A DNA stretch of 64,000 nt from an uncultured Bacteroidaceae bacterium (lineage in GTDB: Bacteria; Bacteroidota; Bacteroidia; Bacteroidales; Bacteroidaceae). Position numbers and translations under genes: made by a program. Shown here in pieces: positions 1-10,899 of the stretch; position 1 is the first letter of the stretch, and the number at the start of each line of letters is the position of its first letter. The notes under the pieces are model-generated. The model did no database searches and had not been told where the DNA came from. It was given only the letters and a program-made list of their open reading frames with translations. The stretch covers positions 124,001 through 188,000 of the forward strand of contig CALUJL010000030.1 of NCBI GenBank assembly GCA_944320955.1. The letters run 5' to 3'.

Positions 1-652
1 GGACGCTGTGCCCGGCGAAGTCCGAGGTGCCGGAGAGGTGCTTGAGTCTGTTGTCGGGGTAGCGCAGGGCGGAGGGCCAGAACTCGTTTTTCCCCGGTCC
101 GAAGTAGCGGAGGAAATAGTCGGCCAGCCGCTCGGCGGACTGCAGTGCCTGCTTGTCGCCCGTTTCCTCGTAGACGGTGGTCAGCGCGTGGAAGACAAAA
201 TAGAGTTCGTAGGGGTCCATGCCGCGGATGGGGCGCTCCTTCGAGCGGTAGTCGCGGGCCGTGGCGCCGAGGTAGCCTTCAGCCTCCTGTGAGTCGATGA
301 TGCGGTAGAGCTCGCTTTGGGCTTTTTTCAGGAGCTCCTGGTCGCCGTTCTGGATGGCCGAGAGGTAGGCCGATTCGAGCCACTTGCCGTGCTGTTCGGC
401 ACGGGTCCAGTTCCAGTCGCGGTGTTGGCGGCGGACAACGAAGTCCACATACTCGTCGATGGGGAAATTCTTGAGGTACACGTCGCGGTTCAGGGCGATG
501 CGCTGCCCCACGAACCCTTGTATGTTCCGTACTGAGGCCACGGGCACGGGCTTTTCCGCCAGGCCGATTTTCTCCGTCTTCTTCCCGGCGTATCCCGCGA
601 GGGGCAGCAGGGCCAGGAGCAGGGCTGTCTTCTTTAGGGTTGCTTGTATCAT
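1..652 (-). CDS. GH127-like (beta-L-arabinofuranosidase family) secreted hydrolase, N-terminal part
   Basis: Partial gene; the C-terminal part lies outside the window. The frame is open from an ATG at 652 to the window edge (217 codons). Residues 1-22 form a signal peptide (MIQATLKKTALLLALLPLAG). The mature part has features of the GH127/DUF1680 alpha/alpha-barrel family: a KWLESAYLSAIQNGD helix, IIDSQEAEGYLG, and a tetratricopeptide-like stretch around MDPYELYFVFHALTTVYEETG. Family members remove L-arabinofuranose or related sugars from plant glycans, and a secreted form would act in the periplasm or at the surface. It is divergent from the propeller/AraC regulator at 992, which may control it (inference). 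The catalytic cysteine/glutamate region is not in view, so exact family and substrate remain open. Confidence 0.7.
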   Translation of the reverse strand, partial: MIQATLKKTALLLALLPLAGYAGKKTEKIGLAEKPVPVASVRNIQGFVGQRIALNRDVYLKNFPIDEYVDFVVRRQHRDWNWTRAEQHGKWLESAYLSAIQNGDQELLKKAQSELYRIIDSQEAEGYLGATARDYRSKERPIRGMDPYELYFVFHALTTVYEETGDKQALQSAERLADYFLRYFGPGKNEFWPSALRYPDNRLKHLSGTSDFAGHSV

Positions 653-724
653 GTTTTTGCTATTATGGGTAAGTCGTTTTTCCCGGACTGGGCAGGCCGG
701 GAAGATTTCATTTGCATCCTTCCC

Positions 725-790
725 GGAAAAGCGGCAGGGCTTTCTGAAGAAAGTGGCAGGACTTTCCGGAAAAAGCGGCAGGGCTTTTCC
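725..790. repeat. Intergenic GGAAAAG-GGCAG-CTTTTCC repeat array, three units
   Basis: Three head-to-tail imperfect palindromes of 20-23 bases (725-744, 746-767, 768-790), each GGAAAAG-like at the left, GGCAGG in the middle and CTTTCC-like at the right. They lie in the 339-base gap between the divergent GH127-like gene and the propeller/AraC regulator. Related arrays occur in other gaps of this window. The rest of the gap (653-724, 791-939) shows no gene. Confidence 0.7.
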
Positions 791-939
791 CGAAGATGTC
801 TGCCGCGAATTTACGCGAATTCCTCCTCTCCGGAGGTGCAGAATTGTGGAAAAGAGGTAAAAGATTGGGCGGAAGGCGACGATTCTTGCCCGGATACTCG
901 TTTTTTGACCTTGCGTTCCCGCTTTCCGGGCTATGTTTC

Positions 940-962
940 TTGTTGCAGAATCCTTAAATTTG
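940..962 (+). promoter_or_regulatory. Promoter of the propeller/AraC regulator
   Basis: TAAATTTG at 955-962 fits the Bacteroidetes -7 element TAnnTTTG. The upstream TTG at 940-942 is only a partial match to the -33 element and is closer than usual. Transcription would begin near 968, giving a leader of about 25 bases. Confidence 0.45.
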
Positions 963-991
963 CAAGCGATAACCCTTGCCCTCTTCCCGCC

Positions 992-3826
992 ATGAGACAG
1001 AAGATAGCCCTGTGTATTGCCCTGCTGCTGGCGCTGTGTCCTGCGGCGCTTCCTGCCGCCGAGATACGCACGCGCGTCGCCCTGCCTGCGGCGGAGGAAC
1101 TCTATTGCCTCCATTTCGACCCGCGGGGGCTGCTCTGGATGGGCACTTCGGCGGGGGTGAAGTCCTACGACGGCTATGCCGTGCGCGAGGAGTTTGCCGA
1201 TGCGGTGCGGCAGTTCCCCCAGTTGGGGAGCGACGTGCGCTGCCTGGCCACCGATTCGGCCGGAAACCTTTGGGCGGGGACGAACGACGGGCTGCTCCGC
1301 ATAGCCCTGGGCACGGGGCGGGCACGGCTTTTCCGTTTCCCCAAGAGCAGCCAGCAGATCGTCTATGCCCTCTTTTGCGGCCGCGACGGGACGGTCTACG
1401 CCGGCACCGACGACGGCTTCTCGCTCTGCCGGCGGGGGGAGGACCGTTTCCTGCACTTCAATGTCGAGACGGCCACGGCCCTGTGGCCCGACGGCCGCCG
1501 GGGGCGCTACGAGGGCTGGGGCGTGAAAGACTTTGCCGAGACGCCCGGCGGCGAGATACTGGTAGGGACCTGGGGGCAGGGGCTGTGGCGCTATTCGCCG
1601 GGGCGCCGCGAGCTGTATGCCTATGCGCGGCTGAACTGGATGAATTCCGCCTTTGCGCTCTGCCCGGACCGGCAGGGCCGTCTCTGGATCGGTACGCAGG
1701 GATGCGGCGTGCAGTGCGTGGACCGTTGGGACGACTGCCTTCTCGCTTCGCTCCGGACGGTGGGCTTGGGCCCGCTGGCGGGGCCGGGGGCGGTGGTCAA
1801 CGACGTGGTGCAGACGCCCGACGGGCAGGTGCGGGCCTGCACGGGCGATACGGTAGCAGCCTGCACCGGCCCCGACGGCGCGCTCTGGATGGGCACCCGC
1901 GGCGGGGGCATCGTGCGGATCCGGCAGGCGGGCGACCTCTTCACGAACTATTCCCTCGGGGCGCACGTTTGCTGTATCTATACCGAAGACGGCCGCCACT
2001 TCTACCTCGGGCTGGGCACGCAGGGCCTGGCCCGGTACGACGCGGCAACCGGCCGGCTGGAGAAGAACCGCCGCGTGCCGGGCTACGAGGCCCTGCCGGA
2101 CGGGGAGCTGGCAACGCGCGTCACGTCCATCCTCCGCCGCTCGAACGGGGAGCTCTGGATGGCCGCCGGCGACAACGGCCTCTGGGTGAGCCGCCCCGAC
2201 GGGACGAGCGAAGTGCTCTACCCCCACACCCGGCAGCTGCCCTACGTGAAAGACAACGTGCTGGCGCTCTACGAATCGCCCCACGACCGCGCGCTCTGGA
2301 TGGGCGGCCGGCAGGGGATTTCCGTCCTGCTTCCCGACGGGAGGGGAGTGGCTTTGGACGTGAAGACGGACTCCGTGGACTTGACGGGCTACGTCATGGT
2401 CAACCATATTGCAGGCGACCGCGCGGGCCGCATCTGGGTTTCGACGGCCAACCGGGGCATTATCCGCATCGAGGGCGACCCCGCCTTCCCGCAGCGCCTG
2501 CGCCTGCGCCGCTACGGGCCGTCCTCGGCCGCCGTCACGGCCTGCTACGAGGACAGCCGCCGCTGCCTCTGGGCCCTCAGCAGCAGCGGGCTGCTGCGCT
2601 ACAATGCGGAGATCGACCGCTTCTGCCCCGTAGGTCGGCCGGGACTCTTGGAGGGGAGGAAGGTGCAGGCCCTCTGCGAAGACCGCCACGGCGCGCTGTG
2701 GCTGGCCACCGACCGGGCATTGCTGCGGCTTGGTGCCGACTCTTCTCTTGTCAGCTTTACCGCGCAGGACGGGCTGGCCTCTGCTTCTTTCGTCCCCAAC
2801 GCCGTGTTCCGCCTGGGCGACAGCCTCTATTTCGGTACTGCCGAGGGCTTCGTGGCTTTCGATCCAGAGGGGGCGTACGGCGGGTTGCGCCGCTTTGTTC
2901 CGAATCTTGTGGTCACAGACTTCCTGCTCGACGGCACTTCCTACTTTGCGCTCGACTCTTCGGCCCGCAGCGCGCTGGCGGCGGAGCGGCCCATGCTGGC
3001 CCGGGAGATTACGGTGCCGGCATCGGCGCGGAGCTTCGGCGTGGAGTTTTCGCTGCTTACTTATGCCGATCAGGCCGAGACGCGCTATGCCTGCCTCCTG
3101 GAGGGCTACGACGAGGAGTGGCGCGCGGTGGACGGTGCGGTGCGCCGCGCCGTGTACGAGCGTGTCCCGCCGGGCGATTACCGGTTCAGGCTGCGGGCGC
3201 TGGACAGCCGGGGGGAGTGGCACGGGCTGCCTTACGCCATAGGGGTGCGCGTCCTTGCGCCGTGGTATGCGAGCGGATGGGCCTACCTTATATATATTGT
3301 CCTGCTTTTCCTCTTCGGGCGGTTTGTGTGGAGCTATCTGCGGATGCGGCGCGAGATGCGGGCCAGCCGCCGCTTTTCGGCCATCCTGCAGAGCGCGCAG
3401 CTCAGTCCCGCGTCAGGCGTCGGGGCAGAGCCTGCTCCCGAAGCAGGACGGGGCAGGGCGGAGACGGCAGGGCAGCAGCGCGATGCGGAGTTTGTGGCCC
3501 GGGCCACCCGCCTGGTCCGCGACCATCTGGACGACTCGGCCTACAACCGCGACCGCATGGCGGCCGACCTGGGGATGAGTGTCTCCACGCTCTACTCCCG
3601 GCTGCGCGAGTGTACGGACCTCAGTATACAGACCTTCATCCAGGCCGTGCGCCTCAATGCCGCGTGCGACATACTCCGCGCCGAGCCGGGCATCCGCATT
3701 TCGGAGCTGGCCTACCGGGTGGGATTCAATACGCCCAAGTATTTCTCGCAGTGCTTCAAGAAGGAATTCGGCCTGCTGCCCGGCGAATTTGCCCGACGGC
3801 AGGGCGGAGGGGCCGATATGCGGTAG
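992..3826 (+). CDS. Membrane-bound propeller sensor / AraC-type one-component regulator
   Basis: 944 residues. I chose the ATG at 992 because it begins a clear signal peptide (MRQKIALCIALLLALCPAAL); the frame is open further upstream but has no such signal there. Order: periplasmic Reg_prop beta-propeller repeats (about 30-640, recurrent LWMGT-like blades), a Y_Y_Y domain (about 660-755), one membrane helix (about 758-780), a linker, then a C-terminal AraC-type helix-turn-helix (about 835-940, ending with VGFNTPKYFSQCFKKEFG). HTCS proteins share the sensor and HTH but have kinase and receiver domains between; neither is present here. It would sense a periplasmic ligand, probably an oligosaccharide, and act on DNA while membrane-tethered (inference). 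The divergent GH127-like gene is the nearest candidate target. Confidence 0.85.
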   Translation: MRQKIALCIALLLALCPAALPAAEIRTRVALPAAEELYCLHFDPRGLLWMGTSAGVKSYDGYAVREEFADAVRQFPQLGSDVRCLATDSAGNLWAGTNDGLLRIALGTGRARLFRFPKSSQQIVYALFCGRDGTVYAGTDDGFSLCRRGEDRFLHFNVETATALWPDGRRGRYEGWGVKDFAETPGGEILVGTWGQGLWRYSPGRRELYAYARLNWMNSAFALCPDRQGRLWIGTQGCGVQCVDRWDDCLLASLRTVGLGPLAGPGAVVNDVVQTPDGQVRACTGDTVAACTGPDGALWMGTRGGGIVRIRQAGDLFTNYSLGAHVCCIYTEDGRHFYLGLGTQGLARYDAATGRLEKNRRVPGYEALPDGELATRVTSILRRSNGELWMAAGDNGLWVSRPDGTSEVLYPHTRQLPYVKDNVLALYESPHDRALWMGGRQGISVLLPDGRGVALDVKTDSVDLTGYVMVNHIAGDRAGRIWVSTANRGIIRIEGDPAFPQRLRLRRYGPSSAAVTACYEDSRRCLWALSSSGLLRYNAEIDRFCPVGRPGLLEGRKVQALCEDRHGALWLATDRALLRLGADSSLVSFTAQDGLASASFVPNAVFRLGDSLYFGTAEGFVAFDPEGAYGGLRRFVPNLVVTDFLLDGTSYFALDSSARSALAAERPMLAREITVPASARSFGVEFSLLTYADQAETRYACLLEGYDEEWRAVDGAVRRAVYERVPPGDYRFRLRALDSRGEWHGLPYAIGVRVLAPWYASGWAYLIYIVLLFLFGRFVWSYLRMRREMRASRRFSAILQSAQLSPASGVGAEPAPEAGRGRAETAGQQRDAEFVARATRLVRDHLDDSAYNRDRMAADLGMSVSTLYSRLRECTDLSIQTFIQAVRLNAACDILRAEPGIRISELAYRVGFNTPKYFSQCFKKEFGLLPGEFARRQGGGADMR

Positions 3827-3875
3827 GCGGAGAAGGGATTTTTGCAGTTAGCTGTTTTTTTACGCTTGTTTATAT

Positions 3876-3883
3876 TATCTTTG
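3876..3883 (+). promoter_or_regulatory. -7 promoter element of the thioredoxin/S41 pair
   Basis: TATCTTTG matches TAnnTTTG exactly and lies 26 bases before the ATG at 3910. The -33 region is a T-run without a clear TTTG. Confidence 0.5.
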
Positions 3884-3909
3884 TGGCCGCGCAAGACCTG
3901 AAATCAGCT

Positions 3910-5118
3910 ATGAGACAGACCTCCCTATCCACTCGTTTTTCTATTCTCCTTCTCTTGTTTTTGTTTCCCCTTGCTCTGTCGGCCGGAGACACGTGCCGCA
4001 TCCGCGGGCATCTGGCGGGCGTGGCCGACGGATATGCCATCACGGTCTATCGCTCCGCGGGGCGTACGTTGGACGAATTGGGCACCGACACGTTGCGTTC
4101 CGGGCGTTTCTCCATCAGTTTCCGGCTGCCGGAGGAGGAAATGCCCGTGCAGTGCCAGCTCTTCTGCGACTCGGGCCATTTCTCTGGCAGCTTTGCCAAT
4201 CTCTGGTTGGCGCCCGGGGTGGACATCGAAGTGGAGGGGGACAGTCCCCATCCCTGCAGCTGGCTCATCGGCAGCCCTTTGGCGGAGCAACGCTTCGAGC
4301 AGCGTCTTCTGGACGACGAGGGCGCCACTGGCCTCGACTTCTCCTGCGTGTGTGCGCAACTCAGCCGCCTCTATCCGCGCCTCTGGCCGGCACAGGGCGA
4401 AGAGCGCCGACGGCTGGAGGCCGAGCGTGCCGCACTGGAGGCGCGGCGCGACTCGCTGGTCGATCGGAAGCTGCTGGCCAACGTGGGCACGCTGGAGCGC
4501 ACGGCCCGGGTGGATACGGCGTGGATGAAGATGATGTACGACCTGGCCCGCAATTGCTTCTTCGATAAGGATACGCCCACTCGCGACCGGGTCTGCGCGC
4601 TTTTCCGCACGCGCCTTTCCCCGGCGCGGCAGGCTTCGCCGATGGGCCGGGAGATGGCGGCTTTCCTCTTCCCGCCCGTGGCGGCGGGGGAGGGCGACGC
4701 GATGGCCGACGGGGAGCTCTTGGCGATGGACGGCACGCGCCGCCGCCTTTCGGGCTATCTTTCCGGCGGGAAGTACCTCCTGCTCGATTTTTGGAGCGCC
4801 GGTTGCGGACCGTGCGTCATGGCCTTTCCGGAATTGAAGGAGTTTGCCGCGGCGCACGCGGAGGAACTTGTGGCCGTCAGCATCAGCATCGACCCGGAAG
4901 AGACTTGGCGCAAAGCTTCGCAGACCTACAACCTGACGGACAGCGTGAGCCTGAACGACCTGAAAGGCGAAACCGGCCTGGCCGCCCGCTACGGGGTGAA
5001 CGGCATTCCCCACTACGTTGTCATCTCGCCCGCGGGGCAGATCGTGAAGGTCCAGACTGGTTATGGCAAGGGACTCTTCCCCCGCCTATGGGACGAGGTG
5101 AAGCGGGAAGAGAAATAG
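3910..5118 (+). CDS. Thioredoxin-like (TlpA/ResA-type) periplasmic protein with DUF4369-like N-terminus
   Basis: 402 residues. The ATG at 3910 starts a signal peptide (hydrophobic residues about 11-26, ending LALSAGD). Residues about 27-130 resemble the DUF4369 beta domain (CRIRGHLAGVADGYAITVYR) common ahead of Bacteroidetes thioredoxins, followed by a helical middle and a thioredoxin fold from about 270. The redox motif is C299-G-P-C302 in FWSAGCGPC, and the cis-proline loop is GVNGIPHYVVI. It probably acts in the periplasm as a disulfide reductase or in protein-thiol homeostasis; the partner is unknown. The S41 protease starts 45 bases downstream, so the two are probably co-transcribed. Confidence 0.85.
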   Translation: MRQTSLSTRFSILLLLFLFPLALSAGDTCRIRGHLAGVADGYAITVYRSAGRTLDELGTDTLRSGRFSISFRLPEEEMPVQCQLFCDSGHFSGSFANLWLAPGVDIEVEGDSPHPCSWLIGSPLAEQRFEQRLLDDEGATGLDFSCVCAQLSRLYPRLWPAQGEERRRLEAERAALEARRDSLVDRKLLANVGTLERTARVDTAWMKMMYDLARNCFFDKDTPTRDRVCALFRTRLSPARQASPMGREMAAFLFPPVAAGEGDAMADGELLAMDGTRRRLSGYLSGGKYLLLDFWSAGCGPCVMAFPELKEFAAAHAEELVAVSISIDPEETWRKASQTYNLTDSVSLNDLKGETGLAARYGVNGIPHYVVISPAGQIVKVQTGYGKGLFPRLWDEVKREEK

Positions 5119-5163
5119 AGCGAATCGTTGAATAATAGAATAAGGTAGCAAAAATATGGAAAT

Positions 5164-6642
5164 ATGAAATCTTCTGAATCAAACCTCCGGCGCATTGTGC
5201 GCCGGTGCGGCTGGTGGCGGGCGCTTCCGGTGCTGCTTTTCGTGACAGCCCAGCTTCTGATGCTCCCCATGAGGGGGCAGGAGCAGCAAACCGTGCCCTG
5301 GACGCAAGAAGAGAAGCTCTACGCTTACTCCAAGTTCTGGGCCGAGGCCAAGCGGAACTTCGTGTATATGTATAAAGTGGGCAGCGACCGCTGGGATTCG
5401 CTCTACCGCGCCCTGATGCCCGAGGTGCTGGCGAGCCGCACGGATGCCGGTTTCGTGAAACTCATGGAGCGCTTCGGCGCCTTCCTGCAGGACGGGCACA
5501 CGTATGTCTCCTCCGATTACCGCCGGGGCGAGGACGTGACGACCAACTACTTCCGCAGCGGGATTTCCCTCACGACGGACCTCGTGGAGGACAGGCTGGT
5601 CATCGTGCGCACAGACTCGCTGCACGCGGGGCAGGTGCCTCCCGGTTCGGAGCTGGTGGCGGTGGACGGAGTGCCGGCCATGGACTACCTGAGAGCGGAG
5701 ATTCTGCCGTATGTGGCAGCTTCCGCCCCGCACGTGCGCCTCAGGCAGGCCGCGCGGCTGCTGCTGATGGCTGCCAAGGGGACGCGGCGGGAGGTGACTT
5801 TCCGCACGGGCAAAGAGCAGAAGACGATCGAGCTGGTGAATGATTACGTCGGCCCCTACAGCCGTCCCGTCGGGTTGCCCGGCCTGGAGCGGCAGGGCAG
5901 CGGGGGACGCTTCGGGCTCTCGTGGCCGGAGAAGGACATCGCCTACGTGCGCATCGGGACGCTGAGCGACGACCGGGTCATCGAGCAGTTCGACGCCGCT
6001 TTCCCCGAGCTGCAAAGGAGGGCGCGCGGCGTAATCATCGACCTGCGCGACAACGGCGGCGGCAGCACGGGCCGCGGCACGCACATCCTTTCGCACTTCA
6101 CCCCGAAGACGCACCTCACGGGTTCCCGCTGGTCGACGCGCTGCTACAAGCCGGCCTATGCCTCGTGGGGCGCGGCGAGCCCCTCCCGTCCGGCGCTGAC
6201 CCCGGCCGACACGGCGGGCAACCGCTTCAACCGCGAGTGTTACCTGCAGGCCAACGACCTGGCCACGGTGGGCGGCGGGGCCATGGAGGCCGACTTCGCC
6301 CCGGGACACCCCTGCCTTGAGGTGCCCGTGGCCGTGCTGACGAACAGCAACACGGCCTCGGCCTGCGAAGACTTCCTGGTCTTTGCCGACAGTGTGGAGA
6401 ACGTGTTCCAAGTGGGCGAGCCCACGAACGGCAGTACGGGCAACCCGATTTTCATCGACCTCCTGCCCGGCCTCTCCTGCCGCATCTGTACGAAGAAGGA
6501 CACCTACCCCGACGGCCGTGAGTTCGTAGGCCGGGGCATCATTCCTGATGTCTATGTGCCTGTCACGCTGGAGAGTCTGCGTAAGAACGAGGACGTCCAG
6601 CTCCGTGCCGCCGTGGCAGAAATAAAAAAGCACCTGCGCTGA
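5164..6642 (+). CDS. S41 family (C-terminal processing-like) peptidase
   Basis: 492 residues. Positively charged N-terminus, then a hydrophobic signal (about 18-36, LPVLLFVTAQLLMLP). An N-terminal helical region and a PDZ-like segment (PPGSELVAVDGVPAMDYL) precede the S41 core: VIIDLRDNGGGSTG at about 290-303 and the nucleophile segment NSNTASACEDF with Ser399 as probable catalytic residue. GRGIIPDVYVPVT near the end is also typical. Family members cut periplasmic or surface proteins with a Ser/Lys or Ser/Glu mechanism. It follows the thioredoxin-like gene by 45 bases. The stop codon overlaps a repeat array that may also end transcription. Confidence 0.85.
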   Translation: MKSSESNLRRIVRRCGWWRALPVLLFVTAQLLMLPMRGQEQQTVPWTQEEKLYAYSKFWAEAKRNFVYMYKVGSDRWDSLYRALMPEVLASRTDAGFVKLMERFGAFLQDGHTYVSSDYRRGEDVTTNYFRSGISLTTDLVEDRLVIVRTDSLHAGQVPPGSELVAVDGVPAMDYLRAEILPYVAASAPHVRLRQAARLLLMAAKGTRREVTFRTGKEQKTIELVNDYVGPYSRPVGLPGLERQGSGGRFGLSWPEKDIAYVRIGTLSDDRVIEQFDAAFPELQRRARGVIIDLRDNGGGSTGRGTHILSHFTPKTHLTGSRWSTRCYKPAYASWGAASPSRPALTPADTAGNRFNRECYLQANDLATVGGGAMEADFAPGHPCLEVPVAVLTNSNTASACEDFLVFADSVENVFQVGEPTNGSTGNPIFIDLLPGLSCRICTKKDTYPDGREFVGRGIIPDVYVPVTLESLRKNEDVQLRAAVAEIKKHLR

Positions 6643-6712
6643 AAAAACTTTCCTGCAGCACTTTCGGGCAAAAGCCGAAGCACTTTCGGGAAAAACCTGC
6701 AGCCTTTTTCCC
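6641..6712. repeat. Intergenic palindromic repeat array, three units
   Basis: Units at 6641-6665, 6666-6687 and 6688-6712 share the plan GGGAAAA, GCAG-like centre, CTTTTTC. The array starts inside the S41 stop codon and ends just before the -33 element of the frd promoter. Confidence 0.6.
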
Positions 6713-6719
6713 GCTTCTG

Positions 6720-6751
6720 TTTGCGCAGAATATAAATTTCTTCTATTTTTG
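6720..6751 (+). promoter_or_regulatory. frdCAB promoter
   Basis: TTTG at 6720-6723 and TATTTTTG at 6744-6751 are separated by 20 bases, a textbook Bacteroidetes vegetative sigma promoter. The expected start near 6757 gives an AT-rich leader of about 54 bases before frdC. Confidence 0.8.
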
Positions 6752-6810
6752 CGGGAAAATGTGGAAGCAACTGAAATAACAAATAAATAATCTAAAAACA
6801 ACAATCATTT

Positions 6811-7473
6811 ATGTGGTTAATCAATTCTTCTGTAGGCAGGAAATTGGTCATGAGTATCTCAGGCTTGTTCCTCGTCCTCTTCGTAACCTTTCACATGGCG
6901 ATGAACCTTGTGGCTGTCATTTCCGAAGATGGCTACGACGCAGTTTGTGAGTTCTTGGGCGCCAATTGGTATGCACTTGCAGGAACTGCAGTCTTGGCTT
7001 TGGGCTTTGTCGTGCACATTGTCTATGCTTTCATCCTCACGGCGCAGAACCGTCGCGCCCGCGGCAATCAGGACTACGCCGTCTCCGAGCGCCCCAAAGG
7101 CGTGGAGTGGGCTTCGCAGAACATGCTGGTGCTGGGCCTGATTGTGATCCTCTTCTTTTTGCTCCATCTGGTCCACTTCTGGGGCAAAATGCAGCTGCCT
7201 GAAATCCTGGGCGAGTACCCCGAAGGCGGTATCGACCTGATTCAGCAGGTTTTCAGCAGCCCGCTCAATCTGGTGCTCTACCTGATTTGGTTTGTGGCCA
7301 TCTGGTTCCATCTGACTCACGGCTTCTGGAGCGCGCTTCAGACGCTGGGTTGGAGCAACAAGGTGTGGTTCTGCCGTTGGAAGCTCATCGGTAACGTATG
7401 GGCTACGGTCGTTTTGGCCGGATTCGCTTTCTCGGCTGTTGTGTTCTATGTGAAATACGGTCTTCTGGGCTAA
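6811..7473 (+). CDS. frdC: Fumarate reductase/succinate dehydrogenase cytochrome b subunit
   Basis: 220 residues, all-helical membrane protein with five hydrophobic segments (about 10-33, 52-76, 102-124, 148-172, 190-218). Histidines in TFHMAMN (H28), FVVHIVYAF, HLVHFWG and WFHLTHGFWS are placed to ligate two b-type haems, as in the type B enzyme of Bacteroides and Wolinella. It anchors FrdAB to the inner membrane and passes electrons from menaquinol to fumarate, the terminal step of the succinate-forming anaerobic respiration typical of gut Bacteroidales. First gene of the operon frdC-frdA-frdB. Confidence 0.95.
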   Translation: MWLINSSVGRKLVMSISGLFLVLFVTFHMAMNLVAVISEDGYDAVCEFLGANWYALAGTAVLALGFVVHIVYAFILTAQNRRARGNQDYAVSERPKGVEWASQNMLVLGLIVILFFLLHLVHFWGKMQLPEILGEYPEGGIDLIQQVFSSPLNLVLYLIWFVAIWFHLTHGFWSALQTLGWSNKVWFCRWKLIGNVWATVVLAGFAFSAVVFYVKYGLLG

Positions 7474-7525
7474 CGTTTTTTGAGGAACGCACCTATACAT
7501 TATATATATTAAAGACAATCGCATT

Positions 7526-9469
<1,944 letters not shown>

Positions 9470-9475
9470 GACAAG

Positions 9476-10231
9476 ATGGACAAAAATATAAGTTTCACGC
9501 TGAAGATCTGGCGTCAAAGAGGTCCGAAAGAGCAAGGTGCTTTTGAGACCTATCACATGGAAGACATCCCCGGAGATACCTCTTTCCTGGAGATGCTCGA
9601 CATTCTCAACGAGCAGCTGGTGGAGAAGGGCGAAGAGCCCGTAGTCTTCGACCACGACTGCCGCGAGGGTATCTGCGGAATGTGCTCGCTCTACATCAAC
9701 GGACATCCCCACGGGCCTGCCACGGGTGCCACGACTTGTCAGATATACATGCGCCGCTTCTCCGATGGCGACACCATCACCGTAGAGCCTTGGCGCTCGG
9801 CCGGTTTCCCCGTCATCCGCGACTTGATGGTAGACCGTAGCGCGTACGACAAGATCATGCAGGCTGGCGGCTATGTGAGCGTCAACACCGGCGCTCCGCA
9901 GGATGCCAATGCCATCTTGATCTCCAAGGATATTGCCGACGAGGCCATGGATGCCGCCAGCTGCATAGGCTGCGGTGCCTGCGTGGCAGCCTGCAAGAAC
10001 GGTTCGGCCATGCTCTTCGTCTCCGCCAAGGTGAGCCAGCTGGCCCTCCTCCCGCAGGGAAAGGCCGAAGCCGCCCGCCGTGCGAAGGCCATGCTCAGCA
10101 AGATGGACGAATTGGGCTTCGGCAACTGCACGAACACCCGTGCCTGCGAGGCTGAGTGCCCGAAGAACGTGAGCATCAGCAACATCGCCCGTCTGAACCG
10201 CGAATTCATCAAGGCCAAACTGGCAGACTAA
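9476..10231 (+). CDS. frdB: Fumarate reductase/succinate dehydrogenase iron-sulfur subunit
   Basis: 251 residues. The N-terminal ferredoxin domain holds the [2Fe-2S] ligands in CREGICGMC (from C62) plus a downstream Cys in ATTC. The C-terminal domain holds [11 protein letters not shown] and [12 protein letters not shown] for the [4Fe-4S] and [3Fe-4S] clusters. It carries electrons between FrdC haems/quinol and the FrdA flavin. Last gene of the operon, followed 32 bases later by a strong terminator. Confidence 0.97.
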   Translation: MDKNISFTLKIWRQRGPKEQGAFETYHMEDIPGDTSFLEMLDILNEQLVEKGEEPVVFDHDCREGICGMCSLYINGHPHGPATGATTCQIYMRRFSDGDTITVEPWRSAGFPVIRDLMVDRSAYDKIMQAGGYVSVNTGAPQDANAILISKDIADEAMDAASCIGCGACVAACKNGSAMLFVSAKVSQLALLPQGKAEAARRAKAMLSKMDELGFGNCTNTRACEAECPKNVSISNIARLNREFIKAKLAD

Positions 10232-10262
10232 ATCCGCGTAGAGGACTGATGTATATAATTGG

Positions 10263-10303
10263 CACATGCCATCCGTCTTTTTGCGGGTGGCATGTGTTTT
10301 TTG
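10263..10303 (+). terminator. Terminator of frdCAB
   Basis: A 13-pair stem (10263-10275 with 10284-10296, one G-U) closes an 8-base loop and is followed by TTTTTTG. Classic rho-independent form. Confidence 0.93.
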
Positions 10304-10802
10304 TTTCTGGGTCGGCAGGGAAGGATGGAGCAGTTAGGGACGACGAAAAGCAGGAACAGGTCTCTTTTAAAAATCTGATGGCAGGTTGGAACTTATTGCT
10401 CATTTATTGCGTAAATTGTGCCGTTATCCAAACCGACCCCTCAGAAGTCGGCTTTCATAATTGCGCTCTAAGGAAGAAACGGGTGCTCCCTTGATAAGTT
10501 ATTCATTTTCTCGATTTGGGCTCTTCTGCGGGCTTTATTTTGCGTTTTTCTCCATTATTGACAAGGAAAAGCTCCTTTTTTGTCGTTTCCTTGTCTTCTT
10601 GTCGTTTCTTCTTTCTTCGCTTTTCGTTTTTTCTCTTTTCCCGGGGTCGGCTTGGGATAGGGTCTTTTCGGGGGAACAGTTTCCCCTTTTTCTGAAAAGT
10701 TGCAGCACTTCTCGGGAAAAGTGCTGCCGCTTTCCCCGGAAAGTATTGCCGTTTTTTTCCGGAAGTTGCAGCGTTTTGGGCATTTTCTTATGGCGGAATC
10801 CG
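10304..10802. other. Gene-free, T-rich interval with palindromic repeat array
   Basis: No convincing gene between the frd terminator and the waaA terminator. 10520-10640 is a pyrimidine-rich tract. From 10694 to 10779 there are four degenerate GGAAAAG/GCAG/CTTTTCC units (10694-10713, 10714-10737, 10738-10760, 10761-10779). The open frame 10461-10805 is low-complexity (runs of F, L and S), has no family resemblance and runs through the repeats, so I do not call it a gene. Confidence 0.6.
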
Positions 10803-10841
10803 TAAAAAAGAAGCAGCCCGGGAGATAATCCTCCGGGCTGC
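10803..10841 (-). terminator. Terminator of waaA
   Basis: GCAGCCCGGGAG (10813-10824) pairs with CTCCGGGCTGC (10831-10841) with one bulged G. Read on the minus strand it is followed by TTCTTTTTT. It lies about 60 bases after the waaA stop. Confidence 0.85.
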
Positions 10842-10899
10842 AATAGCTTTTTGCGCTCTTTTTTGTTTGAAAAATGGGAGTATAGCCTCCCTCTTCTGC

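Noticed and set aside
725..790. CRISPR-like repeats
   Set aside because: Units abut with no spacers of uniform length, sequence is degenerate, and no cas genes are present.
10461..10805. Possible 114-residue membrane protein
   Set aside because: Low-complexity F/L/S sequence running through the palindromic repeats, without a promoter or homology-like features.
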